Notes under the pieces: generated by a model
The model's input: only the letters and a program-made list of their open reading frames with translations
Databases searched by the model: none
Told to the model about the DNA's origin: nothing
Program-made: the position numbers and the translations under genes
Part shown: piece after piece, positions 1 through 8,599 of the stretch
Numbering within the stretch: the first letter of the stretch is position 1
How the letters are laid out: each line of letters opens with the position of its first letter
Assembly: GCA_963746275.1 (NCBI GenBank)
Contig: CAVVAX010000004.1
Coordinates: forward strand, 11,592 to 75,591
Direction of reading: 5' to 3'
DNA length: 64,000 bases
Source of the DNA: JAEULH01 sp963746275
GTDB taxonomy: Bacteria > Pseudomonadota > Alphaproteobacteria > Rhodospirillales > Defluviicoccaceae

Positions 1-532
1 CCTGACGCCGCTGCCATTCCGAAAGCGGCGTGCCGGTGGCGGCGAGCACCTCGAAGGCGCGGAGCAGGCGCTGGCGATCGCCCGGCGGAAGCCACGCCGA
101 GGCCGGATCGCGAGCGACGAGCATCTCGCGGAAGCGGTTCGCCCCGAGCTCGGCATGCAGCCGTGCGGCGTCGAGGCGGACCTCGGCCGGCACCGGCGGG
201 ACCGGCGCCAAGCCCTTGAGCAGCGCTTCGAGATAAAGGCCGGTGCCGCCGACAACGATGGGCAACCGCCCCGCCGCTTGGGCCGCCGCCAGCTCCGTCT
301 CCGCCAGCCTCTGCCAGCGGCCGACCGAGCAGGGATCGTGGGCGGCAAGCACGCCGAACAGGCGGTGCGGCGCCCGCGCTTCGTCCGCGGGCGTGGGCCT
401 CGCGGTCAGCACCCGCGCGTCGCGGTAGACCTGCATGCTGTCGGCGTTGATGACGGTGCCGGTGAAGGCCTCCGCCACGGCCATGGCCAGCGCCGACTTG
501 CCGCTGCCGGTCGGCCCGGCGACGACGATCAT
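1..532 (-). CDS. miaA: tRNA dimethylallyltransferase MiaA (C-terminus off the window edge)
   Basis: This enzyme transfers a dimethylallyl group to N6 of A37 in tRNAs that read UNN codons. The visible 177 codons begin with a P-loop (GPTGSGKS, residues about 6-13), followed by the family motif NADSMQVYRD, the DLAAR-like HRLFGVL stretch and VVGGTGLYLEALL, all in the expected MiaA order. The ATG at 532 is the only in-frame start after a stop at 565-563, and GAGG lies about six bases upstream. The 3' part lies beyond base 1. The gene follows the DedA-family gene on the same strand with a 37-base gap, so they may be co-transcribed. I see no frameshift in the visible part. Confidence 0.93.
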   Translation of the reverse strand, partial: MIVVAGPTGSGKSALAMAVAEAFTGTVINADSMQVYRDARVLTARPTPADEARAPHRLFGVLAAHDPCSVGRWQRLAETELAAAQAAGRLPIVVGGTGLYLEALLKGLAPVPPVPAEVRLDAARLHAELGANRFREMLVARDPASAWLPPGDRQRLLRAFEVLAATGTPLSEWQRRQ

Positions 533-569
533 CGCCGCCTCATGGGCAGAGGCAGCCGTCGCCTAGGCG

Positions 570-1193
570 CTACAGCAGGTAATGCGCAGCGAGGAAGCCG
601 CCCAGCAACAGCACGAAAAAGGCGATCGTGAGCAGCCCCAGGTTCTTCTCGATGAAAGTGCGGATCGGCGGACCGTAGAGCCACAACAGCCCCGCGACCA
701 GGAAGAAGCGCCCGCCGCGGCCGAACACGGACGCGACGTTGAAGGTGAGGAAATCGAGCTGGGTGACGCCGCTGGCAATGGTGATGACCTTGTAGGGGAA
801 CGGCGTCAAGCCGGCGCCGAAGACGATCCACCAGCCCCACTCGTTGTAGAGCTGGCTGAACTCGGCGAACTTCTCCTGATAGCCGTAGAAGTCGAGCAGC
901 GGCTGGCCGACCTCCTCGAACAGGAAATAGCCGATGCCGTAGCCGGCGATGCCGCCGAGGACCGACGCGACGGTGCAGACGGTGGCGATCCACCAAGCCT
1001 TCTCGCGCGACGCCAGCACCATCGGGATCAGCAGCACGTCCGGCGGGATGGGAAAGACCGAGCTTTCGATGAAGGCAATGGCCGCCAGAACCCAGAGCGC
1101 ATGCGGATGCGCGGACAGGCCCATGGTCCAGGTGTAGAGGCGGTGCAGCACGGGGAGGGTCCGGTGAGTGGCGGGAACGGCTGGCACCGACAT
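570..1193 (-). CDS. YqaA/DedA-family inner membrane protein
   Basis: A 207-residue membrane protein of the YqaA branch of the DedA/VTT superfamily, thought to act in membrane homeostasis or lipid transport. The marks are several hydrophobic segments, an early acidic ESSVFPIPPDVLLIP motif (F/Y-x-E with prolines in the membrane) and the later GAGLTPFPYKVITIASG motif, which is the family's re-entrant loop with the functional Arg/Lys region. The ATG at 1193 is chosen because AAGGG lies just upstream; a longer open frame to 1301 has low-complexity, basic content unlike the family. The gene sits directly upstream of miaA on the same strand. The substrate cannot be told from sequence. Confidence 0.85.
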   Translation of the reverse strand: MSVPAVPATHRTLPVLHRLYTWTMGLSAHPHALWVLAAIAFIESSVFPIPPDVLLIPMVLASREKAWWIATVCTVASVLGGIAGYGIGYFLFEEVGQPLLDFYGYQEKFAEFSQLYNEWGWWIVFGAGLTPFPYKVITIASGVTQLDFLTFNVASVFGRGGRFFLVAGLLWLYGPPIRTFIEKNLGLLTIAFFVLLLGGFLAAHYLL

Positions 1194-1447
1194 GTACCCT
1201 TCCGCCGCGGCGAAGGAAAGGCTGGCGTTGCCGTCGCGGAGCCCGGGTCGCCGAGCGCGTGTGCGGCGGCGGCCGGGCGTTGCATTTGGGGCGCAGTACA
1301 CCGGGGGTCTTCGGGGTAGTGTCTTTCAAACTGAGGCACTACCGTCGCCGGGCAGGCGTTGCTTTTACCCCACGGCGGCGATTAAGTGCGAGGACGCCGC
1401 CCCGGCGGTGCAGCCCGATGCCGGCGGCGAAGCACGAAGGAATGACG

Positions 1448-2401
1448 ATGAGCCTCACCGTCGCGATCCAGATGGACCCGATCGAGTCCATCAACATCAA
1501 CACCAACTCCACCTTCGTCCTGGCGCTGGAGGCCCTACGCCGCGGCCATCGCCTCTACCACTACCTGCCGCAGGACATGTCGCTGTCGCGCGGCAAGATC
1601 ACCGCCACCGTGCGGCCGCTGGAGGTCCGCCGCGAGCTCGGCCGCCACTACACCCTGGGTACCGCCGAGAGGGTCGAGCTCACCGGCTTCGACATGGTGC
1701 TGATGCGCCAGGATCCGCCGTTCGACATGGCCTACATCACCGCGACCCACCTGCTGGAGCACATCCACCCCAAGACCTACGTCCTCAACGACCCCGTCGA
1801 GGTTCGCAACGCGCCGGAGAAGCTGTTCGTCGCCCACTTCCCCGAGCTCATGCCGCCGACGCTGATCAGCAGCGACCGGTCCGAGATCCGCGCCTTCCGT
1901 GAGGAGCACGGCGACATCATCATCAAGCCGCTGTTCGGCAACGGCGGCGCCGGCGTCTTCCACGTCGATCCGGACGACGACAACCTCAACGCCCTGTTGG
2001 AGATGTTCACCCAGCTCTACCGCGAGCCGGTGGTGGTCCAGCGCTACCTGCCGGAGATCCGCGAGGGCGACAAGCGCATCATCCTGGTCGACGGCAGGGC
2101 CGCCGGCGTCGTCCGCCGGGTGCCGCAGCCCGGCGAGGCCCGGGCCAACCTCCACGTCGGCGCCCGCGGCGAGAAGGCCACGCTGAGTGCCCGCGACCAC
2201 GAGATCTGCGAGGCGCTGGGCCCGGAGCTGAAAAAGCGCGGGCTCGTCTTCGTCGGCATCGACGTCATCGGCGACTACCTCACCGAGATCAACGTCACCT
2301 CGCCCACCGGCATCCAGGAGATCAATGGCTTCGACCAGACGCAGATCGAGGCCGACCTGTGGGACGCCTTCGAGACCCGCTTCCACGCCAGCCGAGGGTG
2401 A
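1448..2401 (+). CDS. gshB: glutathione synthetase
   Basis: ATP-dependent ligase that joins gamma-glutamylcysteine and glycine to make glutathione in the cytoplasm. The 317-residue length matches the proteobacterial family. The N-terminus VAIQMDPIESININ is diagnostic. Further on are the ATP-grasp features: IIKPLFGNGGAGVF (the nucleotide-binding glycine loop), VVVQRYLPEI, the basic GDKRIILVDG stretch and the C-terminal GLVFVGIDVIGDYLTEINVTSPTG metal-binding region. Two ATGs lie close together (1442 and 1448). The GAAGGA at about 1435-1440 is far enough only from the second, so 1448 is preferred. The frame is intact. It faces away from the DedA gene, so the 255-base gap should hold divergent promoters. 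Confidence 0.95.
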   Translation: MSLTVAIQMDPIESININTNSTFVLALEALRRGHRLYHYLPQDMSLSRGKITATVRPLEVRRELGRHYTLGTAERVELTGFDMVLMRQDPPFDMAYITATHLLEHIHPKTYVLNDPVEVRNAPEKLFVAHFPELMPPTLISSDRSEIRAFREEHGDIIIKPLFGNGGAGVFHVDPDDDNLNALLEMFTQLYREPVVVQRYLPEIREGDKRIILVDGRAAGVVRRVPQPGEARANLHVGARGEKATLSARDHEICEALGPELKKRGLVFVGIDVIGDYLTEINVTSPTGIQEINGFDQTQIEADLWDAFETRFHASRG

Positions 2402-2421
2402 ATCCGGCGGAGGCCGGAAGG

Positions 2422-4482
2422 TTAGGCCTCGGCGAACCAGGCCTTAACCCAGGCGAAGACGCCGGCGAGCTCGGGCTTCGGGGCCACCCCTTCGGCCATG
2501 TAGCGCTCGAAGCTCGTGGCGAAGAGCTCGTGCTGGTCAGGCGTCAGCGTGCCGCCTTCCTCGACGCCCAGCCAGCCCTGACGGTGTCCCAGTCCTGGGG
2601 GCCGGCGAGGCCTCCGGGTCGCTCGCGACGTAGCGGAGGATGTCGAGCCAGCCGTGGCCCAGCTCGTGAACCAGCGAGGTCGGCATCGTGCCCGAGATCC
2701 GGGGACGCTGTCGCCGATGACGATGGCGGCCCTGGGGGCGGCCCGGGGGGCCGCGCGGGCTCGCGGAATGGCCCCGGCCGGGCCATTGCCGGCCGAGCTT
2801 CCTGGACTAGCCGTGTCTCGCCGCTTTGGCTCCTGTCTAAGGGAGACCCGCCCGGCGGGCCCGGTTGTCGCCGCTCGACGCGGTGGCGGAATATTCGCCT
2901 GGAGCGCCGCCGTCTCCGCTCCAGTGCGCGCCGTCATCGGTCGATCGCAACTCCATCACCGAAACCTGGTCGAGGCCGTTCTGCTGCGATCAGTAGCCGG
3001 CCGCTTTCTCCCGCGTAGATCCGAGTAAAGCCGGCGGCCACTGGCGACCACTCGGCGGCGTCGGCATAGCCGGCGGCACGATGGCCTCGCCGCGCGGGTC
3101 TCGATGTGCGCCTCGCCGTAGCGGGCGTCGCCCTCGCAGGCGGATCGACGCCGCCTCGCGGCGATGACGGCGGCGATCTCCGCGGTGATCTCGCCGAGGC
3201 GGTCGGCATCCGCCTTCCAGCGCGACGTAGCGGCCGTCGGCGCGCTCGTAGCGCGGCCTCGCCCTGGCCGATCCTCGGCCGGGCGGCGCCCTGGTAGAAC
3301 GTTTCGCGAACGTCGATGGCGTCTTCGTCGAAGACGACGAAGTTGTGGGTGCACCTCGCCTTGGCCGCGCGAGCCCGGTCCAGGTAGCGGAGCCCTGACG
3401 CCCTGCTCGTTCAGCCAGCGCGAGGCGGCCTCGGCCGACCGAGGCGGTCGGCGAAGCATTCCGGTCCTGGGCGGCACGGCCCGTCCAGCGCCGCCTTCAC
3501 CGCCTCCGGCTGCTCTGAGAGCGGGCTGTCCCAGTCGAGAAGCTCGTCGTTCTCGGGGACCTCGACCTTGTAGAGCTGGCCCTGGCGGACCTCGACCTTG
3601 GCCGGCGCCAGGGCCATGAGCTCGTCCATCGCCTGCTCGACGTAGTCGTCCCACTCGGCGAAGCTGCTTTCGGGATCGTCTCCCCGCCGTGCAAGCGGAT
3701 GCGCTCGGCACGGGCGCCCCGGCGGGCCTCGGCTGTGACCCGGCCCGCAATCTCCTGCAGCGAGCCGCCCCTGGCCGCCTGCGGGGCCACTCGCGCTCGA
3801 TGAAATCGGCGGCGGTTTCGTCCTCGATCGGCAGGACCTGCCGAAGCGGCTTGCCCTCGATCGTCACCTCGGCCTGGGCCAGCCCGGTCCGGTAATACTC
3901 CGCGTCGCGCTTCCGGGCGAAATAGAGGCCCCAGCCGTAAACCTGGGCACCCTCGCCGGAGCCTATGGCCGAAAGCGTGAACCGCTCGAAGCGATGCGGG
4001 CTGCCGTGGTAGGCCGGCTGGAAGAACGCCCCCTGGTTGGGATCCGACCCCTCGGGGGCTAGCCCTTCTTCGAGCCTGCCCCCGGGGCCGCCGGCCCCGG
4101 ACTTGATCCGGGGCTCGTCCCGGGGCTGCCCCTTCGCCGGCGGTTCCGGCGGCTGGATCAACCCTGCCTGTATCCCCAGCGACAGGCTCGCCAGCGCCAG
4201 CCCCGCGTTCCAGGCTTGCAAGATCTCCTCTCCGGAGAGCGTCGAGAAAAGCCCGCGCAGCTTCTCCTCGTCCCACGTCACCGGCTTTGTATCGTGTGCG
4301 GCGTCGCTGAGGGCGTCGGAGACGGGGCCTTTGCGGGTGGCGATCCGGGTGAGAACTTCGAGGGCGCGCTCATCGGCGGTCAGCCTTTCGGCGTTGGCGG
4401 CGGCGGCGAGCACGTTGCCGGCCTCGGCGAGCCGCTCGCCTTCCTTGACCAGCATGGCGAAGGCGGCCTTGTCGCGCTTCAC
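2422..4482 (-). pseudogene. decayed phage polyvalent protein (ART-like plus zincin-like domains)
   Basis: A remnant of a large prophage-type polyvalent protein, now spread over at least three frames. The N-terminal part is open from about 4482. It is followed by YHGSPHRFERF (3988-4011) and GEGAQVYGWGLYFA, the signature of ADP-ribosyltransferase-like domains in these proteins. Next come KVEVPENDELLDWDSPLSEQ in another frame, WLNEQGV, and THNFVVFDEDAIDV with ETFYQG in a further frame. The 3' end carries the zincin-like region: a HELGH-type helix is readable only after a frame change near 2660-2680, then LTPDQHELFATSFERYMAEG and a terminal WVKAWFAEA before the stop at 2422. Nothing else phage-like is left around it. 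The number of breaks is much higher than in neighbouring genes, so this looks like real decay and not only sequencing error. Confidence 0.7.
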
Positions 4483-4679
4483 CCGCCGTCGAGGCGCGCG
4501 CGTCTGCCTCTCCCCTGTGGACGCCGTGTGGAGCCTCGCGGGGCGGCAACGCCGCTGCCCGCGCCTTGGCCTGGTTTCTAACGCTTCGGCTGTTATTCTT
4601 ATACCGTAAGCACGCATGGATTGCAATACGAGCGTTGCTGCTGTAGCATGGTTGCTGTGGCTCCGGTGGGAGAGGCGGC

Positions 4680-6230
4680 ATGACGGCAAGGGTCGCGACG
4701 GTGGCGTTCGCCGGCATCGACGTCCTCGACATCGATGTGCAGGTGCAGATGGGGCACGGCCTGCCGTCGTTCGCCATCGTCGGCCTGCCGGACAAGGCCG
4801 TGGCCGAGAGTCGCGAGCGGGTGCGCGCGGCGCTGTGCGCCATGGGCCTGGCGCTGCCGCCGAAGCGGATCACGGTCAACCTGGCCCCCGCCGACCTGGC
4901 CAAGGAGGGCAGCCACTTCGACCTGCCGATCGCGCTGGGCCTGCTCACGGTCCTGGGTGCGGTGGCGGAGGACGCCGTCTGCGGCTGCCTTGCCTTGGGC
5001 GAGCTCGGCCTCGACGGCGCCATCGCCTCGGTCACCGGCGTGCTGCCGGCGGCGATCCACGCCGCGGCCAAGAACCTGTCGCTGATCTGCCCTGCGGCGC
5101 AGGGCGGCGAGGCCGCTTGGTCCGCCGGCGCCGGCGTGCTGGCGGCACCGTCGCTGCTCGCGCTCATCAACCATTTCAAGGGCACGCAGGTCCTCGAACC
5201 GCCGGCGCCAAGGTTGGAGAGAGACGGCTGCCGGTACCCCGATCTCGCCGACGTCAAGGGCCAGGAGACGGCGAAACGCGCGCTCGAGATCGCCGCCGCC
5301 GGCGGCCACAACATGCTGATGTCCGGCCCGCCGGGGGCGGGCAAGTCGATGCTGGCGGCCCGTCTGCCCGGGATCCTGCCGCCGCTCGATCCGGCCGAGG
5401 CGCTGGAGGTCAGCATGATCCACAGCGTCGCGGGCACGTTGAGGAACGGGGGGCTCATCCGGACGCGGCCGTTCCGCGATCCGCACCACTCGGCGTCCGT
5501 CGCCGCGTTGGTCGGCGGCGGATTGCGGGCCAAGCCCGGCGAGGTCTCGCTGGCGCACCGGGGCGTCCTGTTCCTCGACGAATTGCCTGAGTTCAGCCGC
5601 TTCGCCCTGGAGGCGCTGCGCCAGCCGCTGGAGAGCGGGCGGGCCAGCGTCGCCCGGGCCAATGGCCACGTCACCTACCCGGCGCAGGTCCAGTTGGTCG
5701 CGGCGATGAACCCGTGCCGTTGCGGCCACCTTGATGACCCGCATCGGGCCTGCGGCCGGGCGCCGCGCTGCGCCATGGACTACCAGTCGCGCATCTCCGG
5801 GCCACTGTTCGACCGCATCGACCTGCACGTGGAGGTGGCGGCGCTCTCGCCGGGCGAGCTGAGCCTGCCCCAGCGCGGGGAACGCTCCGCCGAAGTCTGC
5901 GCTCGTGTCGCCCGGGCGCGGGCGGTGCAGGCCCGGAGGTATGCCAGCATGGATGCCGGTGGCGCGGCGGTACGCACCAACGCCGGAGCCAACGGCGAGC
6001 TGCTCGATAAGGTCGCAACTCCGGATGCCGCCGGCGGGAACCTGCTGGCGGAGGCGGTAGATCGGCTCGGGCTCACCGCCCGCGGCTACCACCGCATCCT
6101 CAAGGTGGCGCGCACCCTGGCCGACCTCGACGGTGTCGACGGTGTTCGCCGGCTCCACATCGCCGAGGCCCTGGCCTATCGCCGGGTCATCCCCGGCCGC
6201 CAGGGAGCGCCGGCCGCCGCCGCTGGCTGA
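4680..6230 (+). CDS. comM: YifB/ComM-family Mg-chelatase-like AAA+ ATPase
   Basis: A 516-residue member of the ComM family, AAA+ helicases that promote branch migration during natural transformation in some bacteria. The N-terminal Lon-protease-like fold is recognisable from MTARVATVAFAGIDV, FAIVGLPDKAVAESRERVRAAL and the HFDLPIALGLL motif. Then come Walker A (MSGPPGAGKSML, residues about 217-228), the Mg-chelatase DPHHSASVAALVGGG loop, Walker B (GVLFLDELPEFSR), and a Cys-rich loop MNPCRCGHLDD...CGRAPRC before SRISGPLFDRIDLHVEV. The start has GGGAGAGG seven bases upstream. The frame is intact. It may simply be a widespread housekeeping form, because no competence genes are visible nearby. Confidence 0.93.
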   Translation: MTARVATVAFAGIDVLDIDVQVQMGHGLPSFAIVGLPDKAVAESRERVRAALCAMGLALPPKRITVNLAPADLAKEGSHFDLPIALGLLTVLGAVAEDAVCGCLALGELGLDGAIASVTGVLPAAIHAAAKNLSLICPAAQGGEAAWSAGAGVLAAPSLLALINHFKGTQVLEPPAPRLERDGCRYPDLADVKGQETAKRALEIAAAGGHNMLMSGPPGAGKSMLAARLPGILPPLDPAEALEVSMIHSVAGTLRNGGLIRTRPFRDPHHSASVAALVGGGLRAKPGEVSLAHRGVLFLDELPEFSRFALEALRQPLESGRASVARANGHVTYPAQVQLVAAMNPCRCGHLDDPHRACGRAPRCAMDYQSRISGPLFDRIDLHVEVAALSPGELSLPQRGERSAEVCARVARARAVQARRYASMDAGGAAVRTNAGANGELLDKVATPDAAGGNLLAEAVDRLGLTARGYHRILKVARTLADLDGVDGVRRLHIAEALAYRRVIPGRQGAPAAAAG

Positions 6231-6360
6231 GCGAGCGCCTGCGCACTCCCCAATATCAAGAGGCCATCAGTAGCAGTCCGGCGGTTCCTGCCCTCTCGGG
6301 GTAGCCGGCGTGCGCCTCGACCGGCCTGACTGCGGCCGCCTCCGAGAGCGTCCGGGCCAA

Positions 6361-6376
6361 TGTTTCACGTGAAACA
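6361..6376. other. parS centromere-like site (ParB binding)
   Basis: The 16-base sequence TGTTTCACGTGAAACA is a perfect palindrome. It is identical to the consensus parS site bound by chromosomal ParB (Spo0J). It lies 130 bases after comM and outside any supported gene; a short frame beginning MFHVKH across it has no coding character. parS sites cluster near the replication origin, so this part of the window is probably in the origin-proximal domain, although no parAB, gidA, gidB or dnaA gene is visible here. Confidence 0.9.
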
Positions 6377-6434
6377 TTCCGCGAACATGAGCGGTGCGCG
6401 AGGGTGCGCGCGCGAGCCCCGCTGGGGACGGCCC

Positions 6435-6650
6435 CTACTGCAGGGTCGTGCGGGCGCGGTCGAGCATGGCCTGCGCCATGAGCGCGCCTTCGCGCCAGGC
6501 GGCGAGCAGGCGAAGGGCGGCGGCGTCGGGATCGCCGTCGCGGACCAGCTCCGCGATCTGGTTGATCCGGGCGAGGTCGGCGATGTGGCGATAGCCCATC
6601 GCGTAGGCGTCTTCGGCCGTGATCGGGCCGCTCTTGGCTAAAGCTTTCAT
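6435..6650 (-). CDS. small hypothetical protein (71 aa)
   Basis: A 71-residue predicted soluble protein. It opens MKALAKSGPITAEDAYAMGY and continues with helical, Ala/Leu/Arg-rich sequence (IADLARINQIAELVRDGDPD). The amino-acid mix and GC-rich third positions look coding, and no better frame exists in this stretch. There is no clear Shine-Dalgarno sequence before the ATG at 6650, which lowers confidence. I do not recognise a family. The gene lies between parS and the reductase gene and shares a strand with the latter, but the gap is too wide to call an operon. Confidence 0.5.
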   Translation of the reverse strand: MKALAKSGPITAEDAYAMGYRHIADLARINQIAELVRDGDPDAAALRLLAAWREGALMAQAMLDRARTTLQ

Positions 6651-6754
6651 GGCGGCACTAGCTTGCGCGAGGGAGATGAAGATTTTGTTGCAGTGCGAGA
6701 CGTGCTACATCGCCCCCGCGGGAAAGCGAAAATGGCCAGAGGGGAGAGGGGCGG

Positions 6755-6931
6755 ATGAACACCAGGATGCTGCTTACGGCGGTCCTGCGCAACCGGCGGT
6801 CGCAGTGGACGCTGCTGCCGAAGGCGGATGTGGATCCCGGCGCCGAGGGGGACGACACCGCCGCGCCAGAGGCGCAACCGGCTCGCGTTTGTGCGCCCAG
6901 CCGCCCCGAGCCGGTAGGGCGGCCACAGTAG
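6755..6931 (+). CDS. small hypothetical protein (58 aa)
   Basis: A short frame starting MNTRMLLTAVLRNRRSQWT and continuing with an acidic, Ala/Pro-rich tail. Its support is a purine-rich run (AGAGGGGAGAGGGGCGG) directly upstream of the ATG. It is divergent from the 71-residue gene. There is no recognisable domain. It could be chance in GC-rich DNA. Confidence 0.3.
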   Translation: MNTRMLLTAVLRNRRSQWTLLPKADVDPGAEGDDTAAPEAQPARVCAPSRPEPVGRPQ

Positions 6932-7049
6932 CATCATCGCGCCGTTCAGCTTGAGGAGCTTTTTCAGGCTCCTGCCCTGGCGCCGGATGAGGCCGCCCCT
7001 CGGCGAACGACCAGCCCGGCCAGGCGGCGGGCGCGACCAGGCTGCGTCT

Positions 7050-7613
7050 TCACAAGTGGGCCCGGCGTCGGGTCGGCTCCTCCCTGCGCTCGTAGACCAG
7101 ATGCAGGGCGCCGTTTGCCTTGGTCTCGCACCTAACAAGCCGGAGCTTCAGCTCGCCAGTACCCTGCGGAAAGAGCGGAATTCCGTCGCCGAGAATGACC
7201 GGGATTACGGCCATCTCGAGCACGTCGATCTTGCCGATCGCGATCATGGACCGAACGACTTGGCCGCCGCCCTCGATCCAGACGCGGCGGTGTCCCTGGG
7301 CGTCGAGTTCGGCGGCGACCGCGGCTACGTCGCCGGAGCGGGCCTCCACGCCGGCCGGTGGCAGGTCGCCCAGCGAGCGCGTCGTCAGGACGACCGTGGG
7401 CTTGCCGGGGTACGGCCAGTCGCCAAAGCGCCGGACCGCGTCGTATGTCCCGCGTCCCATCAAGATCGCCGCGACGCCGGCGAGAAAGGTCTCGAAGCCA
7501 AAGTCCTCGGCCGGGTAATCCGCTGCCAGCCAGTCGGCGACGGACCCGTCCGGGCGGGCGATCTTGCCGTCCAGCGAGACGGCGATGTGGCAGTGCCAGA
7601 TCGTGCCACCCAT
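7050..7613 (-). CDS. dihydrofolate reductase / RibD C-terminal family reductase
   Basis: A 187-residue NAD(P)H-dependent reductase of the RibD-C/DHFR-like family. Visible marks are the N-terminal IAVSLDGKIARPDGSVADW motif (substrate and cofactor strand), AAILMGRGTYDAV, the GKPTVVLTTRSL strand, IEGGGQVVRSMI (pyrophosphate-binding glycine loop) and a C-terminal PVILGDGIPLF. The ATG at 7613 has GGAGGG six bases upstream; the open frame continues to 7865 but without family sequence. It stands alone and not in a rib operon, so a role in riboflavin synthesis cannot be claimed. Many such stand-alone genes have no known substrate. Confidence 0.85.
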   Translation of the reverse strand: MGGTIWHCHIAVSLDGKIARPDGSVADWLAADYPAEDFGFETFLAGVAAILMGRGTYDAVRRFGDWPYPGKPTVVLTTRSLGDLPPAGVEARSGDVAAVAAELDAQGHRRVWIEGGGQVVRSMIAIGKIDVLEMAVIPVILGDGIPLFPQGTGELKLRLVRCETKANGALHLVYERREEPTRRRAHL

Positions 7614-7899
7614 GAACGGCCCTCCGGCGCGCGCCCTGCCGGCCTTGCCGAAGCGGCGCACCGGCCGGCCACGAACGGATTCCGGATCATCCTCGACCCG
7701 CGCTACTTTGGCGCGGCACAACCGGTGTGGCGGGATCTCCCGGAACGGCGCGGTCGTCGCGGACGGTGGCAACTCGGCTTCATCGCTGAACGCACGGTCG
7801 AAGTTGTGGGGGCGCCTCGTCGAGCTGCGCCGAATCGCCCCACCGCGAGGGGCGGCATCGACCATGTCGACGCGGGCGGGCGGGTGGCGGGAGGTGCCG

Positions 7900-8460
7900 C
7901 TACGCGGTCCAGGTGCGGACGTCGCCGACGTCGACGTGGACGAAGTTGCGCCGGGGATAGTAGCCGACGCCGCCGCTCTGCAACGCCCTGGCGACCTGGG
8001 CGACGTCCCTGGTCCTGATCCCGGGGATGCGGATGTCGATCGCCTTGGCCTCCATGTGCAGGCTGTGCTTGGCGACGCCGCGGGTTCGCTGGCTCAGCAT
8101 CGCGTTGGTCTCGGCGGAGCGGTAGGCCGACAGGACCTCAAAGGGCGCGCCGGTGCCCAGGTGCCGGTCGAGGGCGAAGAGCAGATCGAGCAGGTTTGGC
8201 GATACCGGCTTCACCTCGTTGGCCCGGTAGTCGCGCAAGAGATGATTGATCTGCTTCATGGCGCTGGGCAGGTAGCGGCCATCGGCGTAGTAGACGGTCT
8301 TCAGCCGCTCGCCGGTGTGGAGATGGAGGAACGCGAGCGACCGCTCGACCCGCTTCAGCTTCGCCCAGCCGGGCACCGGCAGCAGCGCCGCGGCGGCGCC
8401 AAGGCCGATACCGATGAAGCGTCGCCGGGCGATGCGTCCGCTGCGCTGCTCTCGATCCAC
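7900..8460 (-). CDS. Tat-exported DUF882 / YcbK-type murein endopeptidase
   Basis: A 186-residue periplasmic protein of the DUF882 (peptidase M15A, MepK/YcbK-like) family, which cuts peptide cross-links in peptidoglycan. A twin-arginine signal is plain: RIARRRFIGIGLGAAAALL followed by a PGWA cleavage region. The mature part has LSAYRSAETNAMLSQ, AKHSLHMEAKAIDIRI (the H-x(6)-D type zinc ligands) and the C-terminal NFVHVDVGDVRTW with the third His. The GTG at 8460 is preferred because AAGGGAGA precedes it and it places the Tat motif near the N-terminus; an ATG at 8538 is possible. The gene lies next to an L,D-transpeptidase gene on the same strand, as is common, so the two may share a wall-remodelling job. 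Confidence 0.88.
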   Translation of the reverse strand: MDREQRSGRIARRRFIGIGLGAAAALLPVPGWAKLKRVERSLAFLHLHTGERLKTVYYADGRYLPSAMKQINHLLRDYRANEVKPVSPNLLDLLFALDRHLGTGAPFEVLSAYRSAETNAMLSQRTRGVAKHSLHMEAKAIDIRIPGIRTRDVAQVARALQSGGVGYYPRRNFVHVDVGDVRTWTA

Positions 8461-8599
8461 TGTCTCTCCCTTTCCGCTGCCGCCGGCCGTTCCACGCAAG
8501 TGCTCGCCAAGACGTTTTGCCGTCACTAAATCGGCCACGTCAAGGGCCTCGCGCGTCAGAGGCCTACCACATTTCGCGGAAAGAGAAGATTAACCGGCG

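Noticed and set aside
6360..6641. Short plus-strand frame starting MFHVKH
   Set aside because: Its start is just the parS palindrome, and the rest is low-complexity and opposite a better minus-strand gene.
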